Below the pieces are notes generated by a model. That model did not search any database, was not told the origin of the DNA, and saw only the letters and a list, made by a program, of their open reading frames with translations. From NCBI GenBank assembly GCA_008973525.1, contig WACJ01000223.1:124001-188000 (forward strand): 64,000 nt of DNA, given 5' to 3'. The stretch is from Stenopsyche tienmushanensis. Taxonomy: Eukaryota > Arthropoda > Insecta > Trichoptera > Stenopsychidae. This document shows, one piece after another, positions 12,960 through 24,639 of the stretch. Numbering within the stretch: position 1 is the stretch's first letter; each line of letters opens with the position of its first letter. The position numbers and the translations under genes are program-made.

Positions 12960-13789
12960 AAATTAAAGCCTCGATGACGGTAATTTCGACATGCGAGATT
13001 AAAATCTCATTTGATTGAGAGTTTTCTCGATTGCGCGTTTATGTAACGCTGTGGCGTGGGGCTTAATGTGTTTTAACACATTAAATTTTCTACAGGAGGC
13101 ATTTTCCATTTTTTCCCCGGGCGTGAAGTGTATCAGAGGGTTGATAACGGATCTCTTTCAACATTCGTGGAATAAAGCTATCATGTCAGCATGACGTATG
13201 ATACTTTATTTTGTGGGCGCCATAAAAGAATGCTCGTCAGCTGTGTCAACCCAGAAGGTCCTTTCTCACGCACCGGTTCATTTTCGAACATTTTTTGTTG
13301 ACCAACAGCTTAGGGTTAATTTGCACCGTCATTTTGAAATGTGTCGCAATCATTTGGATTTTGACTCGTTTTGGCGTTTGCTAGATTGTGAAAATGTCTC
13401 GACTTTTATTCCGTCGTGTAAAGCGCCCCGCTTCGTAATTCGGTGTGCGGTTTATTCAGGCCTTCCACAGTCTCCACAAAGATCATTTATCATAAGTGAA
13501 TTTGGTAAACACACTAAACCCAAGCACGAGAAGAATAACCGATGCGAATCTTTTATCCTGAAAATGCTTCGTAAATATTTGCGGAACCACACTGGAACAG
13601 GGTAATGAATTAAGATCCCCAAGCGAGTCCTGCCCTACATTCCTCTGAATATATATGATGTGCATTCATTTTTTATTACGTTTTTATTTAAAATATAAGA
13701 ATGCATCATATGAAACATACATATCTTTAGCTGCGAAATCAAACATCCATGTCCGCGAGGACATGCTCATTCTTAAATCAATAATATCA
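12960..13789. other. No gene recognised
   Basis: An open frame at 13198-13605 (+, 135 codons) is the longest unexplained frame here. It shows no recognisable motif and has overlapping frames on the other strand, so it is not called. It is the best candidate for a domain search in this stretch. Confidence 0.4.
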
Positions 13790-14720
13790 CTAAAAGCACT
13801 AAAAGAGTGACCCAAAGGTATTTGTGCTCAAGCGGTCCGACTTTCAGACCGCTGTCACGACGAATGAGCGCCTCGCGATTCATGCAAGCGCGTCGCGCAA
13901 GACATTGATAATCTCATCTGCAGGCAAGATCATGGTTCTAATTAAAGTTTGAATTGCTTCCTCATGCACCACATTAGCCAGAGATAAAAGAACAGAAAAC
14001 AGATGTCAGACAGCGAATAACTGTATTGGAGGATCATTAATGTGCGATCCCTTTTCCTGCATTGCTGTTTCTGCAGAAAAATCTGCATCCTCAGACTATT
14101 GCACCTGAGAGTGAAGGACAGAGGTTAAAGCCAAATTCAAAGGAATACTACCGCGGGTTCACGGCCACCATCAGTTTGAAGAGAGCTGCAGGAGATGATG
14201 AACTGCAGAGGCTACTCCTTCCCCATGGTACTCGTATCGGTTCGGTCATTTGTAGTACCTAGCCACGGAGACGATCTCCCCTGTATGCCTAGGCTGTTGA
14301 GAATAATGGTGAGCCTTTGACACAGTCTCCATCAACTACTGTAATCGGCTGTTCCACACACCCCTTTATGGGTGCACAGCACAGGGTGACCCAACTCATG
14401 TTAGCTGGGCTACCGCAGCTGCGTTTGATGAGAAAACCGACGAGGCTGCTTTCGCACACATATACTCCACATCATTACCTCAGGAAGTCAATCGTTACCC
14501 ACGGGCGTAGGGTTGGCTCCCTCTTCCTGGAGTTTTATGGGTGGGCCTCGTGGAGTCTAACATCCACCCGGAGATAAAAGAACAGTCAAAACAATGGACA
14601 AAAAGAGGAGAATCGGCTCCAAAGAAAACGAGCTGAAAGTAGACTATGTTGAGAAATAAATATATTTTTTCCATTTATTTTTTTTGTGTTTTATTGTTAG
14701 GTCGGGTACTTCTGGGATTA
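13790..14720 (+). mobile_element. Second copy of the M2 mariner composite, 5' end not found
   Basis: In order: hairpin X (13831-13853), a retroelement-like segment at about 14060-14580 whose ORF tail reads 'SLKRAAGDDELQRLLLPHG' then 'TRIGSVI' (paired with 'SLKRAAADDGLQELLLPRG' at about 2780-2850), the 3' hairpin block (14533-14573), the mariner end 'ELKVDYVEK' (14625-14655), and a right TIR reading back from 14720 (TAATCCCAGAAGTACCCGAC). The left TIR is absent. It mirrors 2355-3471. Confidence 0.65.
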
Positions 14721-14852
14721 GCCTAATATTATTTTAAAAATAGGTGAAATTCAAATTGGTGAAAAATAAATCTGTAACTTTGTCCATGAGAACGCCCTAA
14801 AAATTCTTCCATCCAAAATACAAATATTGAAGATGCGGATGATTATATTATA

Positions 14853-15095
14853 TTAGGGGGACCCGAAAGTATTCGAAAATTTTGAAACTTTATATTTGAA
14901 CTCAGTTTGTGTCCGAAATAGAGAAAAACGATTCAAAAATGTAGTTGAAATTTACTTCTAAGTAATAAAAATTGCCAAAAGAGAACAAAGGATTGCCGGA
15001 GCGGTGGGAAGATATTTAGAATAATAAGCTGTATTATAAAATTTAATTTTTTTTACAAAATTTTCGAATACTTTTGGGTCCTTTTAATATGATCG
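14853..15095. mobile_element. MITE with about 30-bp TIRs and TA flanks
   Basis: The left end TAGGGGGACCCGAAAGTATT then CGAAAATTTTG and the right end CAAAATTTTCGAATACTTTT then GGGTCCTTTTAATA are inverted repeats about 240 bp apart in a TA-rich target. Interior words resemble a mariner C-terminus, but no frame is intact. Solo right ends of the same family occur at 16100-16125 and 23040-23075. Confidence 0.75.
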
Positions 15096-15099
15096 ACGA

Positions 15100-15885
15100 C
15101 CAGATTAAGTAGTCTCAATATATCAATGTGATTATAATGAGTATAGTTACATTCATTTTATTGTCCTATTATATCATTTTTCATACCATAGCGCACATTC
15201 CTGTTAAATATACTAACCTTTAGAGCTTTCCTGGGTCACAAAATCTATTTTAATATATCAATCAAAATGTCGCATTAATACATCAACACCGAAAGCATTG
15301 TCTGACGCCAAAAGTCTGAGTTTAACGCCTAAAGACAAACGAAAATAGCTACTTGTCAGAGTGGCTTCGCATTTTTACGCTCCCTGTCAAATGTAAATAA
15401 TGCTCTTCTGTCAAAAAATACATTGTACATTTTTACAAAAATAGAAATTCAATAATTCTCATGCTTCGTTATTGCTGAAGAGCCATGACGAATTTAATTT
15501 TTCGAAATAATTGCTCTTCAGATTTTAACGAGCTCCTGCATTCGGGAATTCTGGGTCAAAGGGACAAATCTATGACAGGTCGGCACGTTGTCATTATTTC
15601 TGCATTTCTGCATATAAATACATCGACGGATCTTTTATAAATGCGAAAATGATATTACGCCAATGCGGTGATTGATTTGATGCTTGATCAAATTGGGTGT
15701 TCAATCCAGCGACTTAATATGCACTCATCAATGCTGAAAATGCACGCTCAGCCTCCACACTCGTTGGAGGTATCTCTTATCAGATATTTAAAAGCTAGTT
15801 CGAGTTGATGACCGCGTGAGCCCCCATTTTCGTACAACACCATCAATGTGACTGATAAAATTCCTTTCTGCTGAGACACGGACTA
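15100..15885. other. No gene recognised
   Basis: AT-rich sequence with no repeat match or coding homology noticed. Confidence 0.45.
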
Positions 15886-15887
15886 AA

Positions 15888-16125
15888 ACCCGCAAAATTC
15901 CCGATTTCCCGACAAATTATTTATTTCCGTCGCTGCAGATGAATACTTATATACTATAATACTTCGATGTGATTTGTAATTATATTACGTAGAAATACAA
16001 AATGTTTGAACCCCGTATCTATTATATTTCATATCGATATTCCCATTATTATAGTCGAGGTGTAGTAAATACATCACCGGTAGGGAAAAGTTAACTTTTT
16101 GAATACTTTCGGGTCCTCCTAATAT
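15888..16125 (-). repeat. Repeat family H (inverted copy of 36616-36830) plus a MITE right end
   Basis: From CCCGATTTCCCGACAAATTA to CATCACCGGTAGGGAAA, about 210 bp is the near-exact reverse complement of 36616-36830. It includes TCGTCGCTGCAGATGAATAC-type and ATATCGATAT words. Directly after it, GAATACTTTCGGGTCCTCCTAATA matches the right TIR of the MITE at 14853-15095. A partial third copy edge is at 17668-17700. Confidence 0.7.
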
Positions 16126-16587
16126 CGTATTATTAATTTATTCTTATAACGCAATTGGCATCTTATTAAATTCATTAAGCATCATAATTTCAAACTCTCC
16201 ATTTTACAATATTTCAAATTTATTACATCTGTGCTAGAATTTATTCATAAATTCAAAATAAATGGCATCATCCGATTCTTTTTGTCGGGATGTTAATATA
16301 ATGACAACATATCAGTGTTCAACCCGTTGAAGATTCTCGAATTGTTTGAGTGATGGATCATGAATATTTTATGCGCAGCAATATTTCAATCCATTTAAAG
16401 TTCTACGCGATCCTCGAAAGCCTCGAAAACGTATATCAAATTTGTTTCTTTGTGATCATGATAATATTTATTATGCAGAAGTTTTTTCTCGTCAAATACA
16501 CAATGTTAAAAAATCAAAACGCTTGTGTCAGACTAATATTTTTTGATGGGAAATAATACATCGGTACTGGAAAAATGTATTAGCATG

Positions 16588-16920
16588 TTATAAGGGCTTG
16601 ATCCTAACGGTCAGCTTGTTTGGCTCCAAGTGTTTGTTAGCCATTTTGTTCAGTCACAGTAAATTCTTCCGATGGATAGGTCGTCACGCTTTCTGGTCAT
16701 CCGCTTTTGGATTTTGCAAAACGATACCGCCACGCATATATACATCGGAAGCTCGTGGAAGTTTATAGCAGTGATGTGATGAGTCGATAAAGTCTCATGA
16801 AGTAGGTTAGGTCGTTCAGAGAAGATCATACTGATACTCACGATGAAGCAATGCAAGGAGATTATCAGTCGTTTCTGACAAACTTGTGCAAAAAGCTAAA
16901 GAACAATGACCACTATTGAT
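16588..16920 (+). pseudogene. mariner transposase N-terminal relic (family M1)
   Basis: After the M1 5' segment (16588-16690), the plus strand reads 'HRKLVEVYSSDVMSR', then 'VRSFREDHTDTHDEAM' and 'SFLTNLCKKLKNND', matching the mariner N-terminal helix-turn-helix block 'LLEVYGEDVMSR...F.EGRTDVHDE...GRPS'. Stops and frame changes are present. It is cut off at about 16915, where LTR sequence begins. Confidence 0.8.
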
Positions 16921-17078
16921 CGCTTCTTGTGCGTACACCGTTGCCGGTTGAGTGGTGACACGCAGGAGGCGGGAGTCGAGAGGAGTCGTCGGTTGGCCTT
17001 GACTGCGGGAGGACGTCCTTCTCCGACCCGATAGAAAAATGGACCCGTGCGTTAGCGCGGCCATCTCGACGGGCATCA
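16920..17078 (+). mobile_element. LTR fragment joined to the mariner relic
   Basis: Carries CACCGTTGCCGGTTG, CGCAGGAGGCGGGAGTCG, TGACTGCGGGAGGACGTCCT and GACCCGTGCGTTAGCGCGGC, the order seen in the longer LTR copies at 22640-22994 and 41878-42255. An internal part, including the poly(A)-signal region, is deleted. Confidence 0.7.
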
Positions 17079-17494
17079 AATCTTATAATCTGACTTTCTG
17101 GATCATCTTAATAAATGAAGGAATGAAATAATAAATTCTAAGCACATAATCATCTATGATTGTTTCATGATTGAATCATGATCTAAACAAGTTATCGCTT
17201 TTTATGGCCACTCGCTGCTCTAAATTTAAATCTGATTGTGTTTAGAAATTGCTTAATCATTTAATATATATTTTATCCTAAATATATATAATATTTTAAA
17301 GGGCGTATTTGCGTACGGATATTTTAAAGTTTGCACTTATTTAAGCCAAAAAATGTTTAAACCTGAAAAATTCTTCAAAATTTCATGACCACTCGTTTCA
17401 TGAATATTGGCTTGTTGCGGTTCGTCTTTAACACATTACAGTCCGGGTAACGATTTCGCCCCGTTTATAGGATGTTTCAATGGAGACACTCAAA

Positions 17495-17580
17495 ATTTGT
17501 TAGATTATAGCGATCATGTTGTTAAAGCAACATCTATTCAATTTATTGATAATATTTTAATAGTATATGGCAAATCACCA
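17495..17580 (+). repeat. Repeat family D fragment
   Basis: AAATTTGTTAGATTATAGCG and ATCTATTCAATTTATTGATA align with 31555-31640 and, inverted, with 48095-48190. Confidence 0.55.
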
Positions 17581-17752
17581 TAATGTTTAACAACGCGCGC
17601 AATACCAATCCATATGAGATAACACCATAGCAACTAAGTGGTTTAGATCCTGGACTCTTATTAACCTTTCTTTCCCTGTGGTGTATTTACTACGGCTCAA
17701 ATAATATTGTGGTTTTTAAATCACTTTTTTGTATGGTGTATCAAATACATAT

Positions 17753-18125
17753 TGTAGCGTGGGCGATTTAATATCCCTATGCAATAGCGCTGTTAGTCTG
17801 AGCACATTTAATTCTCCGGACTAACAGCGACATCTTCCGTCTCTCTTCAGTTGCAATGTGTTATTTTAACAGCGCCATCTTTTGTGGCCCTGCGGAGACA
17901 TTTCACCTGCAAATATCGACCGATTGCTTCTTGCGCGCGCGTACTGACGGATCGTTGCCGGTTGGGTAGTGACGCGCAGGATGCGGGAGCCGGGAGAGTC
18001 GTCGGTTGACCTTGACTGCGGGAAATCGTCCCTCCTGCAGCCAGATCTCTCTTTCACTCTCTCGCGTGGAATAAATAGTTATTTAGAGTAGAGTCTTTCT
18101 ATTCGACTCCTGTCTATTCCCATCG
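17753..18125 (+). mobile_element. Solo-like LTR copy (family A)
   Basis: Starts TGTAGCGTGGGCGATTTAAT, then AACAGCGACATCTTCCGTCT, AACAGCGCCATCTTTTGTGG, GTTGCCGGTTGGGTAGTGAC and GAGAGTCGTCGGTTGACCTT. A diverged hairpin follows at 18014-18042, then CAGATCTCTCTTTC and an AATAAA (18070-18075) that could serve as the LTR poly(A) signal. The 3' end is diffuse after GACTCCTGTCTATTCC. Confidence 0.75.
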
Positions 18126-18129
18126 ATTC

Positions 18130-18970
18130 GATGAAATTTCGCTTCAATCTATTGGATAGTTTAAGATTTATATTAATTTTATGTAGAAAGAAATAGAGTT
18201 TTATAAATTTGTATTTAAGCTCTTGGCGAAGTTTAGCGTGGAGCGCCCGGACTGTAAAGTGTTAATATGCTTTATATGATTTGTAAACAATGCATTAGAC
18301 TGATATTTAAGCAGGAAATCAAATTAATTTTGAAAGTAAGACTATATTCTTTCGATATGAGGTCGCGACCTTTTCAGATGACCCTTGTACTTTTATGTGT
18401 TCTGGGAAGTTTTCAGACGAAAGCTTTTAAGATATTGGTTTAGAAGCACTCTGAAAAGCATGTGAATATTGATGATTTTATTTGTAAAAATAGGGGTTGA
18501 ATTTTTGCGAATTTTCTTAAATATTGATGATGGTCAAAAATATTTTGTGGTTGAAATTATTTTCCATAATAGGGGATGAAGCGGTCGACGTTGCAAGTAA
18601 TGGAATATTTTAGTTCCATGAAAATCCGCAAGATGCCGTTCGGTCTGTGTTTGGAAATAAAAAAGATTTGTCATCAGTCTGGACGGGTCTGGTAGTCCAC
18701 TGACCTTCAAGCTGGTAATGTGGATGGTTCTGTTGGAGGAACATCGATAAAGTCGGCATCAGATAGGCGCGATTGCGTGTCCATGCGCCATTTTCCACGG
18801 CTCGGGGAAAGTGTTTTTCCACAGAAGCATATCGGCTGGAGTCCTGCGACGGATCGAATCTGGCCTGCGCGCGCAACCCAACTCGCACCCCAACACACCA
18901 AAACATTGCCACCATTTAAATCCTCAACAAAGAAACCCACCGCTGCATTGGGACCGAACGTCTTTGACGC
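18130..18970. other. Unexplained segment, ORF-dense at 18600-18970
   Basis: 18130-18600 shows nothing. 18600-18970 is GC-richer with four overlapping open frames (for example 18610-18915 on minus and 18720-18992 on plus). The minus frame includes 'DADFIDVPPTEPSTLPA'. No family is recognised, and overlapping frames argue that at most one is real. Confidence 0.35.
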
Positions 18971-19544
18971 TTCCTATGTATATATTTTTTAAAAAATCCC
19001 AATTTATACCATTCAAAAAAGGCTCCCCTAATCATATCTTTCATCCAATATTAATGAAGAGTAAATAAAACAATACCTTTTTACGTCGCACTTTGTATGT
19101 CTTGCCTGTAAAATGGCTGCTAAGCCGAGCTTAGTGTCTCCCGCAGAACAATCCCAGTACACTTTAAGTGTCTTGACAGGGAGCTTAATGAGGGTATTTG
19201 TGTAACTTGAAGGTTTTGTTTCATTTCTGCTTGCATATCATGGACGACCACCTGTTCTCATTCCAAAGGCTCGAATATTTGCACAAAAATAACTGTACCT
19301 CAGAATGTACTAGGGAATCATCACATCAATCGTCAACAGATGACGACAAAATAAACATTAAAATCATAATGTCCGTATTTAAAACACACATGTTTACACG
19401 AAGACTTGAACGAATATTGTATGCTATCGACGGTGTAAAGGTTCATTTATTTATATACAAGCTTGAATCACGCTGCGCGGTCCTATTGAAAAAGTACATA
19501 CGAATATAGCATAGATTTAAAATTAACTCACTTATCAAAGGGTA

Positions 19545-19870
19545 TTTTAGTCTAGAATTTTGAAAAAATTGATTTTGTTTTGCATATTTTCGAAAATACT
19601 TTTTTCAACACGGTTGACGCGATATCTCAAATTTTAATTAACAAATTTACTTCAAATTTAGTAAAAAAAAATTATTATATACACTTCTATTGTTCTTACC
19701 AGATTTACATCAATATTATATTTTTTACTATTTAAAAATATTAAAACTGTGAAAAAATAAGGCCAAAAAACTTTTTTTAAAACAGTTATTTTTAATTATT
19801 TATTTTTGTATATTCTAAAAGTATCAATAAATGCCAAACGTTTTAATTATGAATCCCAAAAAATCAAATA
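19545..19870 (+). repeat. Repeat family I copy
   Basis: Starts ATTTTAGTCTAGAATTTTGA, continues with TTTTGCATATTTTCGAAAAT and TTCAACACGGTTGACGCGAT, and follows the order of the inverted 12180-12665 copy. The right TIR was not found. Confidence 0.6.
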
Positions 19871-19994
19871 ATATCATATGTTTATGATTTACAATGCAAA
19901 AAAATATTAATTGGCGTAGGGGATTGTATGCGCTTATGATGCAGTAAGTGGTTGGTAAGAGAAGTTTTTTAGGAAAAAAAAAATGCATAGAAAT

Positions 19995-20110
19995 AGTATA
20001 AAATATATTTTATATTAATTGCCATAAAATATTGTTTTAAATAAAAGTAAAATTAAGTAGATATATTATAGACAACTTGATCGATTTACATTTAAAAATT
20101 GAGCGTTTTT
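19995..20110 (+). repeat. Repeat family D 3' part
   Basis: ATTGCCATAAAATATTGTTT, AGTAAAATTAAGTAGATATA and TTTACATTTAAAAATTGAGC match 5278-5365. Confidence 0.55.
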
Positions 20111-20739
20111 GTTGAAATGGTCTTGTAGCTATAAATGGAACTGAAAGATTCGGATTTGGAGAGGTGGCCTTTAAAAGGGTTTTGTTATTGAAATTATTGA
20201 TCAAAGACATGCTAATGTAACCTACCCCATGTAATATCTTTATTGTGCCAAATCTCAATACTTGGAGCTTTATGAATGCCAGTCAGCCAAGGAAAGTCTT
20301 CAATGTCAACTATTAAAATAAATGATCGAAAACGACACAAACAATTTCCGATCCATGAAAAATTACCCATTCTAAGAAAATATATTATGAAAACCAATAT
20401 CCAAAAATATTCCACCCCCGATTATATGGATATATAATTTTCCAAATAATACACTTTTTTAATGTGAAAGCTTTCGGAACCCTGAAGCGAAAAATGAACA
20501 GATTCAATAATAAGTACGCAAATTAATTACCGATGCGGCCTCTTTTTATCGCCCAAACACAATTAGCCAAAAATACGTGCCATTTTGCCTATCCAATTTA
20601 CAAGCTATTTTTGGCTCCTTTCTGTCATAAAATTTAAGAAGAAAAAAGATAAAAAGGTGCTCATATCACTCTATATAATTTTTTCCAGGCCAAGTGTTAC
20701 CAATGTCAATCAACTTTTTATCAATAAGCAAATATATTA

Positions 20740-21330
20740 AATTCCCGGGGACTTGGGCGTGGGTCATCCAGAATGATAGGTTACATCGTTTATGTAGGAT
20801 CGAAAAATGCTTTTTGGTGACTGGGGAAGATGAATGATACCACTAAAGTATTTGTCTTTTGGATTCTGGGGTATAGTGACATACCCATGTCTTATCCACC
20901 GTCATGATAAAGCTCAAAATAGCTTCTCCCTCCTAATGTAAAACGATTCAAAAATTCATTCTGGGCACCTATCTCGCATAAAACTTCTTGTTACCAAATT
21001 TCTCCGTCAGAATATTATCTAGAAGACTTTGATAAATGTCAGGAAATGCTTCGCAACGGTCGTCTAGCATCAAACGGCAGTCATTTCACACTTCAATTTT
21101 TTACTCAAGTTCGCCAGAAATGAATAATGGTCTTGTACTCCTTTCCTCGTTATGAATAACAGAACGGCCTTATCTGAACAACTCGATCCACTTCGTGACA
21201 TGTTGTCAACTCATCACAACACCGCTTGAGCGCGCGACGACTTCTTTATCGGAAGAATTTACTGTGACTGAACAAAATGGCCGACAAACACGCGGAATCA
21301 AATAAGCTGACCGTTAGGATCTCTACATGC
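20740..21330 (-). pseudogene. mariner transposase relic (family M1), minus strand
   Basis: Reading down from 21330: the M1 5' segment (21320-21235), 'CHEVDRVVQIRPF', 'LMLDDRCEAFPDIYQSL', 'ILTEKFGNKKFYAR', 'SFIMTVDKTWVCHYTPESKR', and 'FSILHKRCNLSFW'. The first catalytic-Asp block GDETWV is altered to VDKTWV, so the first catalytic residue is present but its neighbours are changed. Frame breaks are frequent. The region beyond the second Asp is missing. Confidence 0.75.
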
Positions 21331-21589
21331 CAAATGTGCCAACTAAGAAACAAAATATTTACCACAACCTCAGGAGCTCCTTACTTTCTAGAAGACTTAC
21401 TTCCTTACTACTCTTACTATCTTTCTAGAAAAATATAAATAAATTAACATTTATTTAGTAAAAATCTGGCTGACCTTTTCTCATATCTGGATTATGGAGG
21501 ATAAAAACAATGTAGTAAAAAGAATATCTGGGATAATAAAGAATTTCATAACCCAGCATTTAGGCAATTCATATATAAAATAGTCGTAT

Positions 21590-22610
21590 TTATAAGTGGA
21601 GCGGGGCACTCTCGAGGCAGAGTCCCTGGGCCACTTCCCACTCCCAAGCGTTCTCTCCAAGATGGCCGCGCTCGCACGCGGATTCGTTCTGCTATCGGAT
21701 CGTAATGCAGCCGTGTGGTGCGATGGAGGTGGATGGGTACAAAAATAAATATTATCGTTTTGACTGTTTTCTTTATTACGACGAAAGAGAGAGAGATCTG
21801 CATTTTTTTGTTGCTGGATGAATCAGCTCATGGGAGATCTAACACACTGGATAACGACGTTCTACGAGATCTGATGGAGACAGATCCAGGTTTTCAAGCA
21901 ATAAACGTAAAATACAATGATTGAATAAAGTACAATGAGCACAAAGTCCGGAGGCTGCCCAAAAGAGCGCCCCGTCCCACCACGTAACATTGGTGTCAGA
22001 AGTGGGATAATAACATTATACATGCTGGATATCTCAGCAACACAACATCGTTTATATAATTCAACCATAAAAGTACGATTAAGTTTAAGTATTTATTTCA
22101 AAATCAGCTGACATTACGTATCGCTATATTTTAATTACAAGCTTAATTAATAAAACATCGCTGACTTTCTTGGAATTTTTACATGTTGAGAACTCAGCCT
22201 CTCAAAGGTAGTGACGGCGGTGATCAACCCTATCGTGGTGGTTCAAATTGTCTTGATCTCGAATACCCTATTCGAGATCCTTAACAGTTAGCCCCGATGC
22301 GTCGAGCCCAATGAAGCCAAGGCACGATCCATCTCGTCATTCTAGGGTCGGATACCGGCAGATTCTCGGCCATCCTAGCCCTCCTACAATGTGTGTTACT
22401 AACGCGCTACTTTCCATCTAGAGCAGCTCGGCTTATTCATGACTCGCTGGTTCTGACACCAATGTTACGTGGTGGAGCGAGAGCGCTCTTGAAGTGGAGT
22501 TCCCGGATTGCACCCCACTCCCAGGTGTTTATCGAGATAGTCTCACTATCTCGATATCTGGTCGCAGGAATGACGTCTTCCCGCAGCCAAAACTATTCGA
22601 TGAATCTCTC
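21590..22610. mobile_element. Composite locus with inward-facing LTR/primer sites, copy 1
   Basis: Reading plus: 21590-21790 is the 3' half of an LTR on minus; 21838-21990 is the 3' part of a different LTR (family B, with AATAAA near 21899) on plus; then the tRNA-Leu primer site TGGTGTCAGAAGTGGGAT (21991-22008) and about 45 bp of internal sequence. From 22180 to 22447 comes internal sequence on minus, ending at an inverted primer site (22461-22448) and a minus LTR to about 22610 with a hairpin at 22560-22588. The same order recurs at 55860-56790. Confidence 0.65.
21991..22008 (+). other. tRNA-Leu primer-binding site
   Basis: TGGTGTCAGAAGTGGGAT is the complement of the common eukaryotic tRNA-Leu 3' end including CCA. 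It follows an LTR end ...CGTAACA with one T between. Confidence 0.75.
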
Positions 22611-22639
22611 CTTCTATATGTTTCTACCGGACGCCATTT

Positions 22640-22994
22640 TGCCCATGCATGTCTCTCTTCAGGTGCAATGTGATATTTTAGTAGCGCTATCTTCTATGGC
22701 GGTGCGGGGACATTGCATCTGCACCGTTGCCGATTGGGTAGTTACGTGCAGGAGGCGGGAGTCGAGAAGGAGTTGGCAGTTGGCCTTGGCTGCGGGAGGA
22801 CGTCCTTTCCGCAGCCAAATCCCTCTCTTTCGTGCCGAATAAAAAGTTACATAGAGTTTTTTTCGTTCGACATTCTTCCACCCGCATCCATCTGTCCGGT
22901 TGTACGTGATCCGATAGAAGGACGAACCCGTACGTTAGCGCGACCATCTCGACGAGCACGAGGGAGCGAAATGCCCCCCGCTCCCTACATAACA
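22640..22994 (+). mobile_element. LTR copy (family A) with intact 3' end
   Basis: Runs from TCTCTCTTCAGGTGCAATG through GCCGATTGGGTAGTTACGTG, the hairpin region GGCTGCGGGAGGACGTCC (22788-22816), AATAAA (22840-22845), GATCCGATAGAAGGACGAAC and CGTTAGCGCGACCATC to ...CGCTCCCTACATAACA at 22994. No primer site follows, so this is a solo LTR or a 3' LTR. Confidence 0.75.
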
Positions 22995-24164
22995 GTTGAA
23001 AATACAATTTTTGCAATTTATAAATTTGAACTCGTTTTTAATAAATTTTCGAATACTTTCTGGTCCCCTTAATGTATCAATAGTTTGAGGCAGAGAGTGT
23101 CCATGAGACATGGAGGACTGTTTCGGGTCATTATTTATTCCACGGTATCTGCACACGAAATCACAAGTCCATCGTTATGAAATCAATAAAAGATTCATTC
23201 TAAACGAGTCCCCTCAGAATCACTCAAAATAGCTCAGAACCAGACTTAAACTCTTATACATACAACGGAGGGCAAGATGCTGACGTTGATTGCTTAAATA
23301 AATCTTAAATTGACGTATTACAGAGCAATCATAATCGAGAGATCAAAAACGCGACCGGCTATAAATATTTCGGCAGTGCATGTTATAAAAATATCTGATA
23401 AAAGTGTGCTCTCGAAGCATATATATTTATAAGGCGAAAAGAGATTGTAAATAACTCCGAACCGATATATGATCGATGAAGTAAATGCTGCGTAGAATCT
23501 TCCAACTTCTAAGAACTTCCTTTTTATTATACAAGCACGCATATCCCTTGATTTATGAATATCAAATAAACGATTTTTTACGCCACGATATTTTATAATT
23601 CGTATTTTTCAACGGCCGGAGTAAATATTTGGTACAATGAACAGCTCTCCGGCGAATATTTTTTCTTCGATAAGTCGAAGCTCATAGCACTTCTTGTTAA
23701 TACGTCCGAATTCAATGAGTTCAATGTGAGAGGGTTGATTGGAATTAAGCGGAAATTGGGCGTCGTCTGTGTACATTTCCTCGCCGGGTTTTCCAGAAAC
23801 ACGTCAAAAGCAATCGCGCCTGATCATAGATGGGACTTGGATCTTGAGAATTTGCTAATAAATTGGTTGATTTATTCGGAAATTGAATGTAAAAATTCCA
23901 GACGTCGAACGAACAGGAAGTCGTGGACGATCAATATGGAATGGAAACCATGTCTTCTTGGCTTTTTCTTTGTTTGGAACTGAGCTTGAGGGTCAAAATG
24001 AGTTTCAGAGGCTTAAGTTTGTACGTGCGTGGGATTGCCAACTCCCGTAGTCTTATTCCTGGAAGATTTTTAGTTGTATTCAATACGGGCTTAAATATAA
24101 GGTATTGAATCTATTTAATTAGCAATTATTTGAAAAGAAAGCAGTAGTACAGTTGCGTGATTTA
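22995..24164. other. No gene recognised; MITE right end at 23040-23075
   Basis: TTTTCGAATACTTTCTGGTCCCC at 23045-23067 is a solo end of the MITE seen at 14853-15095, placed about 50 bp after the LTR end. The rest holds no recognisable coding or repeat signal. Confidence 0.45.
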
Positions 24165-24430
24165 TTACTTCAGACCGCATACCAATATGCGCCAACATGG
24201 CGTTAAACGTCTCGCAAAACAAATTGTGCACACAAACAATGCTTGTACTTAGTCAAAAATATTCAAGGAGATGTACACAACAACTATTTAAAATTTCGCC
24301 GTAATCGGATGAATGGTATAGGAACGTATATACAAGCTTTATACATGCTGCGCGGTCTTGAGAGATAAATAGTTTTGTACGGACAATATAGCATCATTCT
24401 GAAATTAACTCACTACTCAAATGGTTAACA
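24165..24430. repeat. Repeat family J, fuller copy
   Basis: ATACCAATATGCGCCAACAT, CGTCTCGCAAAACAAATTGT, then CGTAATCGGATGAATGGTAT, ACATGCTGCGCGGTCTTGAG, and an end CTCACTACTCAAATGGTTAA. Parts recur at 4843-4985, 19395-19540 and 29545-29625. Confidence 0.55.
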
Positions 24431-24519
24431 TATTATTTGCCATTTTTGCTTCCTCTACATAAAGTTTAAGAATTTACAATTTATTTATAGAAATGTATTT
24501 CTAAAAAATGTCTAGACTT

Positions 24520-24630
24520 TTAGGGCCACGTTGTTCAGACGCGTTAATCGCGCCCTCTCATTCCTTATGGACGTATATGCGCACAGCCAAATACTTTGTA
24601 CGGATGAACAGCGTATTGATCGAGGGATTT
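24520..24630 (+). repeat. Repeat family F copy
   Basis: GGGCCACGTTGTTCAGACGC, CTCTCATTCCTTATGGACGT and ATATGCGCACAGCCAAATAC recur at 26403-26485 and 30205-30330, all on the plus strand. Nature unknown. Confidence 0.6.
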
Positions 24631-24639
24631 TTCCGATTT

